The position numbers and the translations under genes were made by a program. The notes beneath the pieces were generated by a model. The model ran no database searches. It was given only the letters and a program-made list of their open reading frames with translations, and was not told the DNA's origin. Shown here piece by piece: positions 55,313 to 63,523 of a DNA stretch of 64,000 nucleotides; position 1 is the stretch's first letter, and each line of letters starts with the position of its first letter. The stretch comes from Limnochorda pilosa (GTDB taxonomy: Bacteria > Bacillota > Limnochordia > Limnochordales > Limnochordaceae), in NCBI RefSeq assembly GCF_001544015.1, contig NZ_AP014924.1, positions 1,302,001-1,366,000 of the forward strand. Reading direction: 5' to 3'.

Positions 55313-56641
55313 GTGCACGTGCTGATGCTGAGCTGGGAGTACCCCCCGCGGGTGGTGGGGGGGCTGGCGCGGGCGGTGGCCGGGCTCTCCCGGGCCCTGG
55401 CCGCCGGGGGCGTGGAGGTGAGGGTGCTCACCCTGGGCGAGGCGGGGAGCCCCTTTCGGGAGGAGGACGGGGGCGTCGAGGTGATCCGGCTCCGGAACGG
55501 GTTTCCACCCGCGCCGGACCTGGTGACGGCCGTGGCCCACTTCAACTTCGACGCGCTGCAGGAAGCCATCGCGCTCTCAGGGCGGGGGTTCGACCTCATC
55601 CACGCGCACGACTGGCTGGTGGCCTACGCTGCCCGTACCCTCAAGCACGGATTCCGGGTGCCCCTGGTCGCCACCCTCCACGCCACCGAGCACGGGCGCA
55701 ACCGGGGGATCCACACTCCTCTGCAGCGCTACATCCACGACATGGAGTGGACCCTCACCTACGAGGCCTGGCGGGTGATCCTCTGCAGCAGCGCGATGCG
55801 CGAGGAGACGGCCCGTCTCTTCAACCTGCCCGCCGACAAGACGCTGGTCCTCCCCAACGGCGTCGAGCCGGACGAGCTGGCGGTTCCGGCGGACGAGGAC
55901 CTGGCCGCCTTCAGGCGCATGCACGCGGCCCCCGACCAGACCCTGATCCTGGCCATGGGGAGGCTCGTGCCCGAGAAGGGTTTCGACGTGCTCCTGGACG
56001 CCTTCCGGCTCGTGCTCGATCGCTTCCCTCGGGCCAAGCTCGTCATCGCCGGCGAGGGCCCGCACCGGGCGGCCCTGGAGGAGCGCGCCGGGCGGCTGGG
56101 CGTGGCTCCCCACGTGTACTTCAAGGGCTTCGCAGCCGATCCGGTGCGGAACCGGCTCCTGCACGTAGCCGACGTGGCGGTCTTCCCCAGCACCTACGAG
56201 CCCTTCGGGATCGTCGCGCTGGAGGCCATGGGTGCCGGCCTTCCCGTGGTGGCCTCGCGCTGCGGCGGTCTTCCTGAGGTGGTGGAGCACGGAGAGACGG
56301 GGCTCCTGGTGCCTGCGGGAGATCCTGCGGCCCTGGCCGACGCGCTGGTGCCGCTCCTTCTCAGCCCGGGCCTGCGCGAGCACCTGGGCAGGCGCGGGCG
56401 GGAGCGGGTGGCGGCGCGCTTCGGCTGGCGCCGGGTGGCCGAACGGACCCTGGAGGAGTACCAGCGGGTCCTGGACGAGCGGCGCCGGGTGGCCTGGATC
56501 TCGCAGACGGACGGGCAGGGGAGCCGGGACGGGCGGAGCGTGGGCGTGAACGGCACCCCGGACCGGTACGCGCTTGGCCGTCAGGCCGAGGCGGGGGACC
56601 GGGAGATGGTCGGTTCGGCGGCTTCGCGCCGGGAGGCGTAG
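55313..56641 (+). CDS. GT4-family glycosyltransferase, glycogen-synthase-like
   Basis: 442 residues. The N-terminus VHVLMLSWEYPPRVVGGLAR has the glycine-rich acceptor/ADP-glucose loop; HAHDWLVAYAA, LPNGVEPDEL and MGRLVPEKGFDVLLDAFRLV follow, and the nucleotide-binding STYEPFGIVALEAMGAG carries the E-x7-E motif of GT4 enzymes. GTG 55313 has GGAGG eight bases upstream; GTG 55307 is an alternative. The last ~60 residues are a low-complexity tail that overlaps the end of the branching-enzyme gene. An alpha-glucan role is inferred from that neighbour. Confidence 0.85.
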   Translation: MHVLMLSWEYPPRVVGGLARAVAGLSRALAAGGVEVRVLTLGEAGSPFREEDGGVEVIRLRNGFPPAPDLVTAVAHFNFDALQEAIALSGRGFDLIHAHDWLVAYAARTLKHGFRVPLVATLHATEHGRNRGIHTPLQRYIHDMEWTLTYEAWRVILCSSAMREETARLFNLPADKTLVLPNGVEPDELAVPADEDLAAFRRMHAAPDQTLILAMGRLVPEKGFDVLLDAFRLVLDRFPRAKLVIAGEGPHRAALEERAGRLGVAPHVYFKGFAADPVRNRLLHVADVAVFPSTYEPFGIVALEAMGAGLPVVASRCGGLPEVVEHGETGLLVPAGDPAALADALVPLLLSPGLREHLGRRGRERVAARFGWRRVAERTLEEYQRVLDERRRVAWISQTDGQGSRDGRSVGVNGTPDRYALGRQAEAGDREMVGSAASRREA

Positions 56642-58212
56642 ACCGAGTAGTCCAGGAAGGGGAAGAGGTTGTCCCGTTCCTCCAGGAGGGCCAGGCGGTG
56701 GGGGTCCACGGCGCCCTGCACCAGGTCCTGGTGGAGGGCCAGGAAACGCTCCAGGTGCTCCACCACCCGCCGCCGGGCGTACTCCACCATGGTTCCCGTC
56801 TTCATGATGAAGGCCCAGTCGCTCGCCTGCGCGAGAAGGAGCTCCCGGGCGGCCTGGTTCAAGGCCCGCCGCTCGAGCCCGCCCGCGTGGGGGAAGCGGT
56901 CCGCAAGCTCCACCATCCGCTCGGCCGCCTTGTGGAGGTGGCGGTAGATCCAGTCGTTGCTTCCTTCGAGCCAGACCTCGTTGTATCCCTTGTAGCCCCA
57001 GCTGGAGAGGGTGGGCTCCACGAGGGCCAGCCCGTCCAGCCCGTCCAGGTGCTGGGCCGGGGTGGTGGTGTGGACGCTGGGGTTCCCCGCCATGAAGCGG
57101 AGGACGTCCTCCAGGAAGTCCGGTCCCTCGAACCACCAGTGGCCGAAGAGCTCCGCATCGTAGGGGGAGACGACCACGGGCGGGCGGTCCATCCCCCCGG
57201 CCAGGTACTCCACCTGCTTGGCCCGGTTGAAGACGAAGTTGCCCGCGTGCACCCGGGCCCGTTCCCGCCCGGCGTCCGGGTCGTAGAGCTCCTTCATGGG
57301 GGTGGGGCCGGTGATGCGGTGGTACTTGAAGCCCGTGGCTCCCCGTACCCCCGCCCGAAGGTAGGGGCGGACGTACTCCCAGTCCAGGTCCCAGCCGACG
57401 TCCCGGTAGAAGTCGCGGTAGACGGGGTCGCCCGGGTAACCCTCGGTGGCGCTCCACACCTGCTTGGACGACTCCCAGTCGCGCCCGAAGACCGCGAGTC
57501 CCGCGCCCGTCACCGCCGGCTCGTAGACCGCGTGGACGGGCCGGGGCCGGCCGAAGAGGAGCCCGTGCGCGTCCACGATGGTGTACTCGACCCCGTGCCG
57601 CCGCAGGATCCGATCGTGGCCGGGATGGAAGGCGCACTCGGGCAGCCAGAAGCCCCGGGGCGGCCGGCCGAAGAGCTCCTGGTACGCCTGGACGCCTACG
57701 GCCACCTGGGCCTCCACGGCCTGGGGCACCACGTCCATCAGGGGCAGGTAGCCGTGGGTGGCCGCCGAGGCCAGCACCTCCACGTGCCCGGCCTCCTGAA
57801 GCCGGGCCAGGGGGGCGATCAGGTCCCGGTGGTAGCGCTCGCGGTAGAGGCGATCCACCTCAGCGAGCCGTTCGCCGTGGAACCGGGCCAGACGGTGCAG
57901 GGCCGGTTGGTTCCGGGCGCGGACCTCTTCCCGCCCGGCCAGCTCGCGCATCAGCTCCAGGCGGCGGGTAAAGCGGTCCTGGAGCAGGGGGTCGCGCAGC
58001 ATGGCCGCCAGGGTGGGCGTAAGGGTGAAGCTCAGGCGGAAGGGCACACCCTCCTCGGCGAGCCGCTCCAGGCGGGCCAGGAGCGGGATGTAGCACTCGG
58101 CCATCGCCTCGTGGAGCCATCCTTCCTCCAGGGCGTCGGGGTGCTCCGGATGGCGCACGAAGGGGAGGTGGGCGTGGAGGACCAGCGCCACGCGCCCCAG
58201 GGATTCAGCCAC
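56581..58212 (-). CDS. GH57 1,4-alpha-glucan branching enzyme
   Basis: 543 residues. The front VALVLHAHLPFVRHPEH and the DUF1957-type C-terminal half mark a GH57 branching enzyme of the TK1436 type. The nucleophile is Glu192 in GFWLPECAFHPGHD and the acid/base Asp352 in SPYDAELFGHWWFEGPDF. It transfers alpha-1,4-glucan segments to alpha-1,6 branches. Start GTG 58212 with GGAGG upstream, overlapping the DUF4912 stop by 8 bases. Its last 61 bases overlap the convergent GT4 gene. Confidence 0.92.
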   Translation of the reverse strand: MAESLGRVALVLHAHLPFVRHPEHPDALEEGWLHEAMAECYIPLLARLERLAEEGVPFRLSFTLTPTLAAMLRDPLLQDRFTRRLELMRELAGREEVRARNQPALHRLARFHGERLAEVDRLYRERYHRDLIAPLARLQEAGHVEVLASAATHGYLPLMDVVPQAVEAQVAVGVQAYQELFGRPPRGFWLPECAFHPGHDRILRRHGVEYTIVDAHGLLFGRPRPVHAVYEPAVTGAGLAVFGRDWESSKQVWSATEGYPGDPVYRDFYRDVGWDLDWEYVRPYLRAGVRGATGFKYHRITGPTPMKELYDPDAGRERARVHAGNFVFNRAKQVEYLAGGMDRPPVVVSPYDAELFGHWWFEGPDFLEDVLRFMAGNPSVHTTTPAQHLDGLDGLALVEPTLSSWGYKGYNEVWLEGSNDWIYRHLHKAAERMVELADRFPHAGGLERRALNQAARELLLAQASDWAFIMKTGTMVEYARRRVVEHLERFLALHQDLVQGAVDPHRLALLEERDNLFPFLDYSVYASRREAAEPTISRSPASA

Positions 58213-59053
58213 GGGAGGTCGCCTCCTTCAGGGGTACCTCGGCGCCCCGGTCCGCGAAGCTCGCTCGGGTCACCAGGAGGGCGAAGGTCCGGCGCAGGCC
58301 GCCGTCCACGCTCACCGCCTCCAGGCCGAAGGGGAAACTCCCGTCGGGAAGCCCCACACGCAAGGAGAAGCTTCCGTCCGGCCGGAGGGAGACGGGATCG
58401 CGGTTGAGCCACAGGGTTGCGGTGGGCGCCGTCCGCCCGTGGAGGATCAGCTCCGCCTCCACCTCCAGGGGCAGGTCGGCCGCCGGGGAAGGGGCCCACG
58501 CTCCCGCGGGGCTCGCCCCCGGGCTCGTCACCCACGCGAGAGGCGATCCCTCGGCCAGGGGCAGCGCGAGCCCGGCAAGGAGCCTCTGGCGACGCTCGGC
58601 GAACTCGGGGGAACCCTGGGGGTCCATCCCCCGGAGCTGGCGGAGGACCACCTCCTGGGCACGGCTCACCCTGGGGGCGGTCAGGTAGGCCGGGTCACGG
58701 GGGGGCGTCTCCACGCGGTTGGAGCGGGCCACCAGGGTGAAGCCGCCGCCCGGGCCCCGCAGGCCCAGCTCTGCCTCGAACCGGTGGCCCGGCCGGCCTG
58801 CCTCGATGTACCAGCTCTCCGCCTCGCCCACGCCGATCTCCTGGAAGGGGCCGGTCTCGGCCAGGTCGTGCACCCGCAGGACCGGCTCCAGCTCCGTCTC
58901 CCGGCACGCCTGCTGGGCGGCCGCGACGCCGAACGAGGGAGGCGTGATCTCCCAGTACGCGAAGATCCATTCAGGGTCGCGTACCAGGAGCGTGACGCGA
59001 TCCTCGCCGTAGCGCGCCGGCAAGGCCGGGGTCTGAAGCTGAGCCAGACTCAC
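58205..59053 (-). CDS. DUF4912 domain protein
   Basis: 282 residues. The DUF4912 core is at the N-terminus: RVTLLVRDPEWIFAYWEI, LEPVLRVHDLAETG, ESWYIEAGRPGHRFEAELGL and GFTLVARSNRVETPP. A second, beta-rich C-terminal part (LWLNRDPVSLRPDGSFSLRV, PFGLEAVSVDGGLRRTF) follows. GTG 59053 is the start, after GGGGGATCC. DUF4912 proteins commonly accompany GH57 enzymes; here the two overlap and must be co-translated. The function is unknown; carbohydrate binding is a reasonable guess. Confidence 0.85.
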   Translation of the reverse strand: MSLAQLQTPALPARYGEDRVTLLVRDPEWIFAYWEITPPSFGVAAAQQACRETELEPVLRVHDLAETGPFQEIGVGEAESWYIEAGRPGHRFEAELGLRGPGGGFTLVARSNRVETPPRDPAYLTAPRVSRAQEVVLRQLRGMDPQGSPEFAERRQRLLAGLALPLAEGSPLAWVTSPGASPAGAWAPSPAADLPLEVEAELILHGRTAPTATLWLNRDPVSLRPDGSFSLRVGLPDGSFPFGLEAVSVDGGLRRTFALLVTRASFADRGAEVPLKEATSRG

Positions 59054-59256
59054 CGTGGATCCCCCTTCGCCGTGGGGCGGGCGTAGCAGGCCAGTGGGCG
59101 GCCGACCTTACTATGTTCGCGGCGCGGTGGCGGTATGCGGGAAAAGCTGTGCAGGGATGCGGTCCGGCGGGGAAGAAGTAGAAGCGCGCCCGGCCGATCG
59201 GGGCGTGTCTTCCAGCGACCGCGCCCGGTAGGCGCCGGCGTGAGGGGATGGTGGCC

Positions 59257-60609
59257 ATGTCAGGCACGACAGCCTGGCTCATCCGCGGGGCGAAGGTTCT
59301 GGCGGAGGACGGTTGGGACGACGGCGCGGTGCTGGCCGTGGTGGCGGGGCGCATCGCCTACCGGGGGGACCTGCGGGCCCTTCCCCGCCGGCTCGAGGTG
59401 GCCGGAACGGAGGTGGGGCGCCAGAGCCTGGAAGAGATCCAGGCCGAAGGCGGCTACCTCTGCCCCGGCTTTGTCGACATCCACGTCCACGGTGGGGGCG
59501 GCGCCGACGTGATGGACGCCTCGCCCGGGGCGTTGCGGCAGATCGCCCGCACCCACGCCCGCCACGGCACCGTGGCGCTCCTGGCCACCACCGTCAGCGC
59601 GCCCTACGAGCACGTGCGCCGGGTGATGGAAGCGGTGCAGGAGACGTCGGACGGCCTGGACGAAGGCTCGGAGATCCTGGGCGTTCACCTGGAGGGCCCG
59701 CACCTGAGCCCGAGGCGGGCGGGGGCCCAGAACCCCGAGTACCTCACCCCTCCGGACCCTCGCGAGCTGGAGGCCCTGATGGAGCGCTTCCCCGGCCTGC
59801 TGGCCATGGTCACCCTGGCGCCCGAGCTGGACGGTGCCTCGGAGCTGATCGAGCTCCTTCATCGCAGCGGCGTGGTGCCGGCCGTGGGGCACAGCGACGC
59901 CACCTACGAGCAGGCCGTGGAAGCCTTTCAGCACGGTGCCCAGCACGCCGTGCACACCTTCAACGGGATGAACCCCCTCCACCACCGGGCCCCCGGCGTG
60001 CCGGGCGCGGTGATCACCACTCGCCCCGTGACCGCGGAGCTCATCGCGGACGGCTTCCACGTGCACCCGGGAGTCGCCCGGCTCCTCTGGCAGGTGAAGG
60101 GCCCCGATCGGCTCGTGCTGGTGACCGACGCCATGCGGGCCACGGACCTGCCCGACGGACGCTACGAGCTGGGCGGGCTGGAGGTGGAGGTACACGCCGG
60201 GGCCGCGCGCCTGGCCGGCAGTGAGACCCTGGCGGGCAGCACCCTCACCCTGGAGCGGGCGGTCCGCTGGATGGCCAACGAGGTGGGCGTCCCTCTGGCC
60301 GACGCCGTGCGCCTGGCCTCCCAGAACCCCGCCCGTCGGCTGGGCTTGGGCGACCGCCTGGGCAGCCTGGAGGTGGGGAAGGACGGAAGCGTCGTCCTCC
60401 TGGACGGGGAGCTCCGGGTACGGCTCACCCTGCATCAGGGGTGGGTGCTCTACGACGGGCAGGGCAGCGAGTACGACGAGGCGGAAGCCGAGCGGAGCCA
60501 GGACGCGTTGGGTGATGGCCCGGCGGCGGCCGGCGGCCTGGGCGCGGAGCCCGAGGCGGAACCCAGCGCCAGCGTCCTGGCCCGCATGGAGCACGAGGAG
60601 GAGCTCTGA
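59257..60609 (+). CDS. nagA: N-acetylglucosamine-6-phosphate deacetylase
   Basis: 450 residues. It removes the acetyl group from GlcNAc-6-P. Metal and catalytic motifs: GFVDIHVHGGGGADVMDA, GVHLEGPHLSPRRAGAQ, GHSDATYEQA, FNGMNPLHHRAPG and VTDAMRATDLPDGRYELGG. ATG 59257 is chosen with GAGGGGAT seven bases upstream; ATG 59248 is too close to that site. A ~40-residue acidic/Ala-rich tail (EAEAERSQDALGDGPAAAGG...) follows the fold. It lies six bases before nagB. Confidence 0.93.
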   Translation: MSGTTAWLIRGAKVLAEDGWDDGAVLAVVAGRIAYRGDLRALPRRLEVAGTEVGRQSLEEIQAEGGYLCPGFVDIHVHGGGGADVMDASPGALRQIARTHARHGTVALLATTVSAPYEHVRRVMEAVQETSDGLDEGSEILGVHLEGPHLSPRRAGAQNPEYLTPPDPRELEALMERFPGLLAMVTLAPELDGASELIELLHRSGVVPAVGHSDATYEQAVEAFQHGAQHAVHTFNGMNPLHHRAPGVPGAVITTRPVTAELIADGFHVHPGVARLLWQVKGPDRLVLVTDAMRATDLPDGRYELGGLEVEVHAGAARLAGSETLAGSTLTLERAVRWMANEVGVPLADAVRLASQNPARRLGLGDRLGSLEVGKDGSVVLLDGELRVRLTLHQGWVLYDGQGSEYDEAEAERSQDALGDGPAAAGGLGAEPEAEPSASVLARMEHEEEL

Positions 60610-60615
60610 AGGTCC

Positions 60616-61374
60616 ATGCAGATCCGTGTCGTGGGGGAACCCTCGTCGGTGGCGGACGGAGCGGCCCGGGAGGTGATCCGCCAGGTGACGGAACGCCCGG
60701 ACAGCGTCCTGGGCCTGGCCACCGGCGCCACGCCCGAGGGGCTCTACCGGGAGCTGGTGAAAGCCTACCGGCGGGGCCGGGTGAGCTTCGCGCGGGTGAG
60801 CACCTTCAACCTGGACGAGTACGTGGGCCTGCCCGCCGGGCACCCCGCGAGCTACCACCATTACATGGAGCGCCACCTCCTGGCCTACGTGGACGTGGAC
60901 CCGCTCCACGTGCACATCCCCAACGGCCAGGCGCCCGACGTGGACCAGGAGTGCCGCCGTTACGAGGAGCAGCTCCGCCGGGCGGGCTACGTGGACCTGC
61001 AGATCCTGGGCCTGGGGCGGAACGGGCACATCGGCTTCAACGAGCCGGGAACCCCGTTCGGCAGCCTCACCCACCGGGTGGCCCTGGCAGAGACCACCCG
61101 GGAGGCGAACCGGGTCCACTTCCCGGCGGGCCAGGAGCCGCCCCGCGAGGCGATCACCATGGGCATCCGCTCCATCATGCAGGCCCGCCGCATCCTGGTG
61201 CTGGCCACCGGGGAAGCCAAGGCCGAGGCGGTGGCGGCGGCCGTCTTGGGGCCCGTCACCGAACAGGTTCCGGCCTCGATCCTGCAGCTTCATCCCAGCG
61301 TCACCTGGTGGCTGGACGAGGCTGCAGCCAGCCTGCTGGAAAAGGACCTCCGCCAGGTGGACAGAGCGCTTTGA
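60616..61374 (+). CDS. nagB: Glucosamine-6-phosphate deaminase
   Basis: 252 residues. It converts glucosamine-6-P to fructose-6-P and ammonia, the reverse of glmS. Motifs: GLATGATPEGLYREL, FNLDEYVGLPAGHPASYHHY, GLGRNGHIGFNEPGTPF and ILQLHPSVTWWLDEAAA. ATG 60616; GAAGGTCC precedes it. It forms an operon with nagA. A strong hairpin follows before rapZ. Confidence 0.95.
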   Translation: MQIRVVGEPSSVADGAAREVIRQVTERPDSVLGLATGATPEGLYRELVKAYRRGRVSFARVSTFNLDEYVGLPAGHPASYHHYMERHLLAYVDVDPLHVHIPNGQAPDVDQECRRYEEQLRRAGYVDLQILGLGRNGHIGFNEPGTPFGSLTHRVALAETTREANRVHFPAGQEPPREAITMGIRSIMQARRILVLATGEAKAEAVAAAVLGPVTEQVPASILQLHPSVTWWLDEAAASLLEKDLRQVDRAL

Positions 61375-61395
61375 GACCTTCATCGCGCGGGGTGG

Positions 61396-61434
61396 CCGGG
61401 TGCGCGCCCGGAAGGCACCCGGGCGCGCACCCGG
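61396..61434. terminator. Strong GC hairpin between nagB and rapZ
   Basis: Perfect 16-base inverted repeat (61396-61411 CCGGGTGCGCGCCCGG and 61419-61434) with a 7-base loop AAGGCAC, 22 bases behind the nagB stop. No T-run follows, so it would be a U-less terminator, an RNA-stability element or a processing site rather than a classical intrinsic terminator. Confidence 0.55.
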
Positions 61435-61507
61435 TCTGCTTCGGCCGGGGCATCGCCGGGCCCCAGGGGCACCCGGGGTGCATCCGTCCGGCTCGGGGGT
61501 GGCAAGC

Positions 61508-62377
61508 ATGCAGTTCATCCTGGTCACCGGGTTGTCGGGGGCCGGCAAGAGCGAAGCGATCCATGCCTTCGAGGACCTGGGCTTCTTCTGCGTCGACAAC
61601 CTGCCGCCCGCGCTGATCCCCAAGTTCGCGGAGCTCTGCCTCCAGTCGCAGGGCCGGATCACCCGGGTGGCGCTGGTGTGCGACATCCGCGGCGGGCTCT
61701 TCTTCCAGAACCTCTTTGAAGCCTTGAAGGAGCTGGAGCAGCTCAGCATCCACTACCAGATCCTCTTCCTGGAAGCCTCCGACGACGTGCTGGTGCGCCG
61801 CTTCAAGGAGACGCGTCGCCGCCACCCGCTGGTGGGCGAGGAGGGCACGGTGCTCGAGGGTATCCGCAAGGAGCGGAAGGTGCTGGACGAGCTCCGGGGC
61901 CGGGCCACCGTCATCCTCGACACGAGCCACCTGACAGGGAGGGAGCTGCGCTCGGAGATCGCGGAGCGCTACGGCGGCGAGCCCAACCGCCGCATGGTGA
62001 CCACCCTGGTCTCCTTCGGGTACAAGCACGGCATCCCCCTGGACTCGGACCTGGTGCTGGACGTCCGCTTCCTGCCGAACCCGCACTACGTGGAGTCGCT
62101 CAAGCAGCTGACGGGCAACGACGCCCGGGTGGAGGAGTACGTGCTGCGCTGGCCTGCGGCCCAGCGCTTCCTGCAGGAGGCCGAGCGTTTCCTCTCCTTC
62201 CTGGTGCCGCACTACGTGCAGGAGGGGAAGAGCCACCTGGTGGTGGGGGTGGGCTGCACCGGGGGGCAGCACCGGTCGGTGGTGATTGCCAACCGCCTGG
62301 CCGACTTCCTGCGCTCCCAGGGGTACCCCGTGGTGGTGGAGCACCGCGAGCTCTCGGAGACGCAGGGCAAGGAGTAG
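61508..62377 (+). CDS. rapZ: RapZ/YvcJ nucleotide-binding protein
   Basis: 289 residues, usual length. Walker A is GLSGAGKS at residues 8-15; further motifs are FFCVDNLPPALIPKFAEL, SDDVLVRRFKETRRRHPL, LVSFGYKHGIP and the C-terminal VGVGCTGGQHRSVVIANRL. In Enterobacteria RapZ senses glucosamine-6-P and steers decay of the glmS regulatory RNA; in Bacillus (YvcJ) it binds and hydrolyses nucleotides. ATG 61508 follows GGGGGTGG. The usual neighbour yvcK is missing between it and whiA. Confidence 0.94.
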   Translation: MQFILVTGLSGAGKSEAIHAFEDLGFFCVDNLPPALIPKFAELCLQSQGRITRVALVCDIRGGLFFQNLFEALKELEQLSIHYQILFLEASDDVLVRRFKETRRRHPLVGEEGTVLEGIRKERKVLDELRGRATVILDTSHLTGRELRSEIAERYGGEPNRRMVTTLVSFGYKHGIPLDSDLVLDVRFLPNPHYVESLKQLTGNDARVEEYVLRWPAAQRFLQEAERFLSFLVPHYVQEGKSHLVVGVGCTGGQHRSVVIANRLADFLRSQGYPVVVEHRELSETQGKE

Positions 62378-62395
62378 GGCGAAGGAGGGACGGAG

Positions 62396-63415
62396 CTGGC
62401 CGCTCAGCGTCCCGGCCCCTCGACGGGAGCCGGACCACACGCGCCGGGCCGCCCGCGTGCTTCCTCGTCCCGGCCGCTGCGGCTCCGCTTCGGCGGGGCC
62501 GTCCGCCAGGAGCTGGCGGCGGAGATCCCCCCCGAACGAAGCTGCCGGAAGGCCGAGCTCGCGGCGCTGATCCACGTGCTGGGCCGGCTTGGGCCCGGAC
62601 CCGACGGCCGGCTGGAGCTGGTCTCGGGCGAAGCATGGGTGGTGCGCGCCGCCTACCGGCTCCTCCGCCACCTGTACCGGGCCCCCCTGGAGATCGCCTA
62701 CCGGCGCAGCCCCCAGGGGCGGGCCAGCCGGTATGTGGTCCGGGTGTCCACGGGTGCCGCCACCCGGGTGATCCTTCGATCCTTGGGGATCGGCCGGCTC
62801 CCCCCCGAGGGAGACCTGGACCGGGCCGGCCACGGGACGGACTGCCCCTGGGCCTACCTGCGGGGGATCTTCCTGGCCCGGGGCTCCGTCAACCGGCCGG
62901 GCCGAGCGTACCACCTGGAGCTGGTCTGCGAGAGCGCCGCCGTGCACCGCCGGGTGGGCCGGCTGCTCGAAGGGACGGGGCTGCGGGCGGGCACGGCCGC
63001 ACGACGGGGCATGCTCCTCCACTACCTGAAAGGGGTCGATCAGGTGGTGGCCTTCCTGCAGGGGATCGGCGCAGACCGGGCCGTGCTGGAGCTGGAAAGC
63101 AGCCGGGCCCTCAAGGGCATGCGCAACCAGGTGAACCGCATGGTGAACGCGGAGACGGCCAACCTGGAGAAGTCGGTGGCAGCCAGCCTTCGCCAGGCGG
63201 AGGCCATCCGCCGCCTGCAACGCTCGGGGCGGCTGGCCGGCCTTCCGGACCCTCTGCGGGCAGTGGCCCGCGCGCGCCTGCGCCACCCGGACCTCTCCTT
63301 GCGGGAGCTGGGCCTCGCGCTGCGGCCGCCGGTCCCCAAGTCCACGGTGGAGTACCGCATGAACCGCCTGATGCGGCTCGCGGGCCAGCTTCCGGCCCGG
63401 GGGGACACGCACTGA
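62396..63415 (+). CDS. whiA: WhiA-family DNA-binding regulator with probable CTG start
   Basis: 339 residues if read from CTG 62396. The LAGLIDADG-like N-terminal domain includes VRQELAAE, CRKAELAALIHVLGRLGP and the core CPWAYLRGIFLARGSVNRPG. The C-terminal helix-turn-helix is LSLRELGLALRPPVPKSTVE then YRMNRL. No ATG, GTG or TTG lies in frame between the rapZ stop and GTG 62576, which would delete the conserved CxxAELAAL segment. CTG 62396 has a strong AAGGAGGG six bases upstream, so I take it as the start. The first ~27 residues are low complexity. WhiA influences cell division and chromosome segregation in Gram-positive bacteria. Confidence 0.88.
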   Translation: MAAQRPGPSTGAGPHAPGRPRASSSRPLRLRFGGAVRQELAAEIPPERSCRKAELAALIHVLGRLGPGPDGRLELVSGEAWVVRAAYRLLRHLYRAPLEIAYRRSPQGRASRYVVRVSTGAATRVILRSLGIGRLPPEGDLDRAGHGTDCPWAYLRGIFLARGSVNRPGRAYHLELVCESAAVHRRVGRLLEGTGLRAGTAARRGMLLHYLKGVDQVVAFLQGIGADRAVLELESSRALKGMRNQVNRMVNAETANLEKSVAASLRQAEAIRRLQRSGRLAGLPDPLRAVARARLRHPDLSLRELGLALRPPVPKSTVEYRMNRLMRLAGQLPARGDTH

Positions 63416-63523
63416 AGAGGGGGGAAGGATCTCCCCCTCCCTGGGAGAATAGCGTAGGGGATAGCTGTGTGTCGCCCTGCCGGGACCGTTTTCAGCCGCG
63501 CAGGGACGGCGGGCATCCCGGGG

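Noticed and set aside
62576-63415. whiA beginning at GTG 62576
   Set aside because: It would remove the conserved CxxAELAAL region, and there is no ribosome site in front of it; CTG 62396 fits better.
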